From positions 30,019,245 to 30,083,244 of the forward strand of contig OY848917.1 in the NCBI GenBank assembly GCA_963693285.1: a DNA stretch of 64,000 nt, read 5' to 3'. The notes beneath the pieces were generated by a model. It did not search any database. It had not been told where the DNA came from and saw nothing but the letters and a program-made list of their open reading frames with translations. Source of the stretch: Xestospongia muta (Eukaryota; Porifera; Demospongiae; Haplosclerida; Petrosiidae). The translations under genes and the position numbers were made by a program. Positions 58,798 through 64,000 of the stretch are shown here, one piece after another; position 1 is the stretch's first letter; every line of letters begins with the position of its first letter.

Positions 58798-61700
58798 CTA
58801 CAATAAAATATACATACCTGAAATATTTGTCCCTATCAGTACTAAAATAACATTTAAAGTAATATCATACATGAGAACTGTTATAAGAAAGTAGATTTAC
58901 CTAATACTGGTGTATTAAGATATGATGAATCAGTAGTTTCATTTGATGTTCCTACATTATATGAGAAATTAGAATATTAATAATAATAATGGTTAATAAG
59001 TTACTTAAAGAAGGAGTACTTGAGCTACCAGTTGCTCCTAATTGATGAGCACCTGTAAAATACAAAACAGAACAAGATACAATAAAAATGCAGCAATATA
59101 TGTAAATATTATAACAATCAATTAGGTATTTGTTATATGTACTACCAGTAATGATGTAGGTCGTATCTAACATACTCTCTACTGTTGTAGTAGGACATGA
59201 TGAATCAGTAGTGTCAGGTGATATTACTGTATAAATAAAATGTGTCTTAACAATTATAATACACCACAGGACTTATTACCTGATGAAGGAGAGATGATTA
59301 TACTAGTAGTCATTCCTGAAATATCAGACCCTATCAGTTAGTATGTAACATATCATCAAATAATTGTAGACAAACCTTGACATGTCTTCTCAACAAGTGA
59401 TTTAGAGGCATCTTCAATGTCATCTTTAGTTAATGGAGGTGAGGCAAGATCCTGTACATCATGTAGATAGAGCAGTACAATAAGATAATGTTCAAAATTA
59501 CAACTACATGTACATTGTTACATATACACTAAAAGTAAATAAATAATAGTACATTCACTTACAAAAGGATTACGTCCAGCAAAGACACTCAAATTGCTAC
59601 AATGCTCCTTTATAGCGATGTGAGTACATTCAATAGATGATAAAAATGTGTCACCACAGACATCTTGAATGTGTCGAAGATAATCAACTTGAACTGGTAA
59701 CTCAGCATTAATTGTATTGAAGAGAGCTTTTGTTACCAAAGGAGCAATGTGAAGAAATGGATCTTTATTTCCTACAATCTCTTTGACATCACATTCACTG
59801 TCATCTTCGTCCATAACATTATCTTTAGTAAGAACAGCAACAGCAACATCTTCCATTGAATAAAGCGTACGTTCACAGACCTCAAGAGTATGAGCAGTAG
59901 ATACTTGATCTGGTGTAATCATATATTCTTGACTTGTACATGAACAAAACTGCTTCTTAAGACTCAGGACTTTCTTAATGACTGAGTTAAAAACTTTGCG
60001 ACTTTCATCCATTTCTTTATTTGATGTCAATACTGTAACACAACGATTGTGTTCAGATACTTCAACGACAACCTCAAATTTGTTCTTCCTATTCTTCCAA
60101 TATATACCATTAGTCCATACTGTACAGCGACGAGCTAACTTTTGTACAGCAGGGTTAGTTACATTAATTATACCTGGTTTCTTTCGAGGAGGGAGGCAAT
60201 AAATATAGGCGAGGCAAAGAAGGAGGATGTGAAGAAATCGTGTAGACAGAAATTGATTAGGATCTGGACACCACAGACACCATCCTAATCCATTTTCTAT
60301 TTTGATATCAGTGGGAGGTTCAGCACTGACGAGTGCTGGAAAAAACAGAAGCTCATCTAATGGCAGAGGTATTGATGCTGATATGTTAGTTTCAACATCA
60401 TCAAGTGTGCTTGATTCAATCACATGGCAAAATTGTAGACTTCTAAGAAACCCAATTAACATATCAGTATTGTGATGAGGAAATGCTTCCTTGAGAGCTG
60501 ACAGAGGTATAATGCCAGTATTACTAGCCATATCTCGATAAACACGCTCAATTGCTGCCGGGGCAAATAGGACACCATTGATTTCTGAAAGCAGAGCAGC
60601 TCTGTTTATAATTATCCAACTTTCACCTTCCTTATTTTTGAGGAATAAAATAAGACCCTTGTCACTCAAAGTGGACAAGAATTCAAGTAACACTGACATT
60701 TCAGATGGAAGAGAAGGATCATTACGCTCTTTTAATAAAACACATAGCTCTTTTAAACTAATAGCTACTCTTTCAAGAACCTGAAGAAAGGAGTATTGGA
60801 CATGGCAATAAAAACTAATTTTGTCGGATCGATCGAGTACAGTTTTACAGCTCTTTGACAACATAGCAATAAACTCTTTGACACCTTTCCCTCCAGGACG
60901 ATGGCATTCCATTGGTATGAACCCACAGAATTCTTGTGAATAGGTCGCCTTCTCAACAACTTCATCCACCAATTTAGAAATTGGATCCAAACTAGTAGTC
61001 AACTCATCTAGTCGACTTCCAACGACAATAATTTGTGATCGCTTTGAACTCTTCATTCCTTTGCTGATGTTTTCAATGAAGTTAAACCAGTAGTATAACT
61101 CTTTTCTCATTGTCTCCTTATCGTTGATTAGCTTGGAAAGGACCAAAATCACAGCAGGTGAGCTCAACATGAGATTTTCGAGGATAGCAGCATGACTACT
61201 GTAATATTCCCTGTGACCAGCGAGGTCATAGAGAACGACATTCCCTATTTCGTGGCTTGTGAAGGTATGTGAATTAATACCAGCTGTTAGTGATTCTACT
61301 GTGACACATTCGGATGCATCAAACTTATGATCAGCAGGCTTCTTAGCTCGTTCCATGATGACAGCAGTAAGAGAACTTTTCCCTGCAGTAGTGTTGCCAC
61401 ACATAAAAACTTTACCATAGGATTCCACGGGGAAGTCAGCTTGACATTTCTGAAATGGCTCAAACATTTTTAAAATTTCAAAACGATTCTTGTGATCTTG
61501 AGGAACAAGTTCCATAGGTGTTTGTTCATATTCGTTCTTGGACATCGGATCGACTTTCCCAGATGATAACAGAAGATTGATAGCATCAACTGAGCCTTGA
61601 AAACAAGCATAATGAAGTGGTGTGAATCCACTCTAAGAGAGAAAGAATAGCACTAAAATTGTACAGTATTAATATTGTTGTTAATTTACATTTAAAATGA

Positions 61701-62702
61701 CAAGTGGTAATAATATGAAGAAATATTGTTACAATTACATACACTGACTTTAAATTAAACAAAATGTATGGTCTAGATGTATCAAAGTAGAAAATGATAA
61801 CCCAGATTATATGTCTCATCTCTAACATTATTCAATTGATGAAGCAGTTAAAACATGACTGTCATCTTTGGTACTAAACCAAAATTAATAGCAAAATGTT
61901 TTTCTGTAATGTTATCTTAATTTGTGACATTATATCAAGAAGCTCAAAGTATCAACAACCATACTTTATAGAATAGAAGGCTACATGTGACAACTCTATG
62001 GTATTAAGCCACAAACACATTATAACCCAACCAGTAATGTACTGCATTACACATACAGTATGCAGTGACATAAACAACCCTCGGTTCTGAAGACCTTTAG
62101 ACTTGTTTATGCTATAGCACCTGTATTTGCCCTCATATTATGTACATATTTTGCATACATTGTTTCCTATGTTAATATCAGCTCCCCTGGATAAGGAATC
62201 TCTTATACCTTGCAAGTGACCTTCTTTTGAAGATTCTAAAAGTGAAGTGTCCTATAAAGTAAAAAATGTCTTAACTTTTCTATTAACAAAGAACATACAT
62301 ATACTCTAATAATTGTAATATGTACACTTTACATACTTATAGACCACTCATACATACTGAATGAACTTGCAATTATCTTATTAAACTAAACTACTCAATT
62401 GGGAAAACATTTTTACTACTACTCATAAACTTGTCTACATCTGACTGTATTTGTTTGACTTATATCAATATAATTATGTATATATTATGTACTTGTGAAT
62501 GCTAAAATATATGTACATATAACAACCACTACAAACAAGGAGTAAGACAGATGTAGAGCATAAATACAAATATGTATAATCTTATAATGTCATAACTTAC
62601 ATTCTGTACAGCTTCTACATTGGTAGCATTAGCATCAACTAACATCTTCATCATGACATTATTTTTTGTCCAAAAAGCTGCATGATATGCTGTACGTCCA
62701 TA
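58475..62702 (-). CDS. Gene 3: ankyrin-Roc-COR-death paralogue, 3' part
   Basis: Exons in coding order: 62601-62702, 62159-62251, 59563-61632, 59376-59451, 59280-59330, 59005-59052, 58901-58951, 58475-58797 (stop 58475-58477). Phases are 0 up to the large exon and 1 afterwards; the total is a multiple of three, giving about 937 residues within the window. The start lies beyond 64000 or has been lost. Relative to gene 2, the five ANK exons between exon 10 and the GTPase exon are absent, and so is the first death exon. A possible extra linker exon (59167-59226) has lost its donor. Function inferred as for gene 2. Confidence 0.75.
58901..58951 (-). CDS. Gene 3 linker exon
   Basis: 51 nt, phase 1-1: GTSNETTDSSYLNTPVLG. 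Acceptor TGTAG, donor GTAAAT. Confidence 0.6.
   Translation of the reverse strand, partial: EHQMKLLIHHILIHQY
59005..59052 (-). CDS. Gene 3 linker exon
   Basis: 48 nt, phase 1-1: GAHQLGATGSSSTPSL region. Acceptor TTTTACAG, donor GTAACT. Confidence 0.5.
59280..59330 (-). CDS. Gene 3 linker exon
   Basis: 51 nt, phase 1-1: GSDISGMTTSIIISPSSG. Acceptor GATAG, donor GTAATA. Confidence 0.65.
59376..59451 (-). CDS. Gene 3 linker exon
   Basis: 76 nt, phase 0 to 1: DLASPPLTKDDIEDASKSLV then EKTCQG. Acceptor GTACAG, donor GTTTGT. Confidence 0.75.
59563..61632 (-). CDS. Gene 3 large exon: ANK repeat, Roc GTPase, COR-like region
   Basis: 2070 nt, 690 codons, phase 0-0. Same P-loop (GNTTAGKS), switch II (DLAGHREYYSSH) and G4-like SRLD as gene 2's exon, and nearly identical sequence overall; three codons longer in YWKNRKNKFEV. 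The exon begins SGFTPLHYACFQGSVDAINL. The strong similarity to 25758-27818 indicates recent duplication or gene conversion. Confidence 0.9.
62159..62251 (-). CDS. Gene 3 ANK-like exon
   Basis: 31 codons (DTSLLESSKEGHLQGIRDSL start, ADINIGNN end), acceptor TATAG, donor GTATGC. Counterpart of gene 2 exon 10. Confidence 0.78.
62601..62702 (-). CDS. Gene 3 ankyrin exon
   Basis: 34 codons (YGRTAYHAAFWTKNNVMMKM start, ATNVEAVQN end), acceptor TTTAG, donor GTAAGT. Counterpart of gene 2 exon 9. Confidence 0.8.
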
Positions 62703-64000
62703 CTAAATTATATGAGAGAAGCATGACATGTGTAAAGTAAAACACAGATCATAAAAATCAGAAGAATACTTACTAAGAAATGGATACCTCAATATTTAGA
62801 GGTTGTTGTATGTAAAGAGAAAGGTGGTTCAGAATTATGTAATCTGAAACTTTTGGTTAATAAATTTCCTTTTAATATATATTGGGAAAACAAGCTCCAT
62901 TATTTGGTGCTACTACAATACTCACATGCCTCCACTGGCTAATGTGTGGGGAAAAGACCACATAAAAAAAAGATTGGACAAAGAAGAGTGTTCATAATCT
63001 TATTTAAGCAAGTGAAATGGTTGTGCATTTATGTAGTGATAAGTACTGTTAATAATTACTTATAGATAATGACCCAAGTCAATTGCATGACTCTGATTTT
63101 GAGAAAAGCGATGGAGTCACAAAACCTGAAGCTGTGGGACAACCAGCTATATCTTTCTCAGTCTCATAGCATACTGATGAATTTAGCATTGGACTAAGTG
63201 CAACTATGCTGTATGTCATAAAATGATATAATAGTTTTTTGGGCAGATAAATCATCATAATGTTTCATACTAATTTGGTCAAAAAAATTCTAGAAACTGT
63301 GTGGAATGTCAAAAAAATTTAGATTTATCAAGCTACTTGTCCAGTTTTATTTGAGTTGTTTATACAGTATCAACCCTAGAGCATCAACTCAAAAATGTTA
63401 TAATCAATTCGTATAATAATGGTCTGAAGTCTACCAAAGGAATTTAAAACCAACCCAAACAAATTTTTCTAATGCTGGAATTAAAGAAAAGGCTAATTAT
63501 AAATTAACTAAGCTACTAGTGGAATGTGGAATGTCACTAAAGGAAGCTAAATTGAAGATAGATTTATGATTGATCTCAAACACAACAATACCTATAGGTA
63601 AAATGGTAGTTAGTTACACTGATTGGAAAAATCACATGTTGTTTAAACGTTTAAGATTAGAGAAATTATATGTGATTGTACTAATAACTATACAAAGAGT
63701 CTCTGCACATGCTTTCGCTGTTGCCAAAGCACAGAAATTTTAAGTTAACTTTTTGAATTGTATGCTAAAACTTACCAAGTTGACAACTTTTGAAAATGGG
63801 TAGTAGGAGTAAGGATTAAAAAAGTAACAAAAAGAAGCTGAAAGATCATTCCATCAACTAATTCAAAATGTAGTTTGTTATAAAAAAATATTACTATTAT
63901 TATTTTATTTGATGCTATAGTACAATTAAGCTAAAGTACAAACACAACAAGCTACAGTCAGGCCTTTGTTCTATCAGATTCCACAGTTAACTCTTCATGC
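62703..64000 (+). other. Unassigned sequence with plus-strand coding-like fragments
   Basis: No ANK exon is recognised here. Two short plus-strand open stretches look coding-like: about 63068-63170 (DNDPSQLHDSDFEKSDGVTK then PEAVGQPAISF) and about 63470-63570 (NAGIKEKANYKLTKLLVECG then MSLKEAKLKIDL). Both end in stops. They may be a decayed transposon or a broken gene; I do not recognise the family. Confidence 0.25.

Overview
This window looks like AT-rich nuclear DNA from an early-branching animal, most likely a sponge such as Amphimedon. The organism call is an inference. It rests on intron-rich genes with GT/AG splice sites, ankyrin-Roc-COR-death proteins, THAP-type fragments and Ty3/gypsy elements. 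No bacterial operon, rRNA, tRNA or CRISPR array was seen. The dominant content is a tandem family of three minus-strand paralogues that encode N-terminal ankyrin (ANK) repeats, a Roc-type GTPase with a COR-like region, and C-terminal death-fold domains. This is the order found in the C-terminal half of animal DAPK1, without a kinase. Gene 1 (5' part only, start 9137) shows the start exon and four ANK exons; its 3' part lies beyond base 1, past a gypsy insertion. Gene 2 (42838 down to 22362) can be read end to end: 22 exons, about 1451 residues, with every splice phase agreeing. Gene 3 (62702 down to 58475) is the 3' part of another paralogue whose start lies beyond base 64000. Layout: 1-2642, decayed plus-strand gypsy element; 3016-9137, gene 1 with a transposon (5440-6607) and a 108-bp minisatellite in introns; 9.2-17.6 kb, a LINE remnant, a minus-strand THAP/SAM-like pseudogene and a plus-strand transposon-derived pseudogene; 17605-22142, a second gypsy element with both LTRs and a 5-bp target duplication; 22362-42838, gene 2; 42.9-51.6 kb, a second copy of the 9.2-17.6 kb block; 51639-53298, a deleted copy of the same gypsy insertion; 53299-55754, a 113-bp satellite of about 22 units; 55.9-58.24 kb, a broken tail of a further paralogue; 58475-62702, gene 3; 62.8-64 kb, unassigned sequence. 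Roughly 2.65-28.05 kb is therefore a paralogous copy of 38.2-61.85 kb, offset by about 33.7 kb, with differential insertions and deletions in each copy. The genes are built from interchangeable exons: ANK exons of about 99 nt in phase 0-0, one repeat each, and C-terminal linker and death exons in phase 1-1. The most unusual feature is the 113-bp satellite. Each unit carries what looks like a 21-nt phase 1-1 linker exon (Ala-Thr-Val-Glu-Ser-Pro-Ile type) with a splice acceptor and a GTCAGT donor; about half are open and about a third contain an in-frame TAG.
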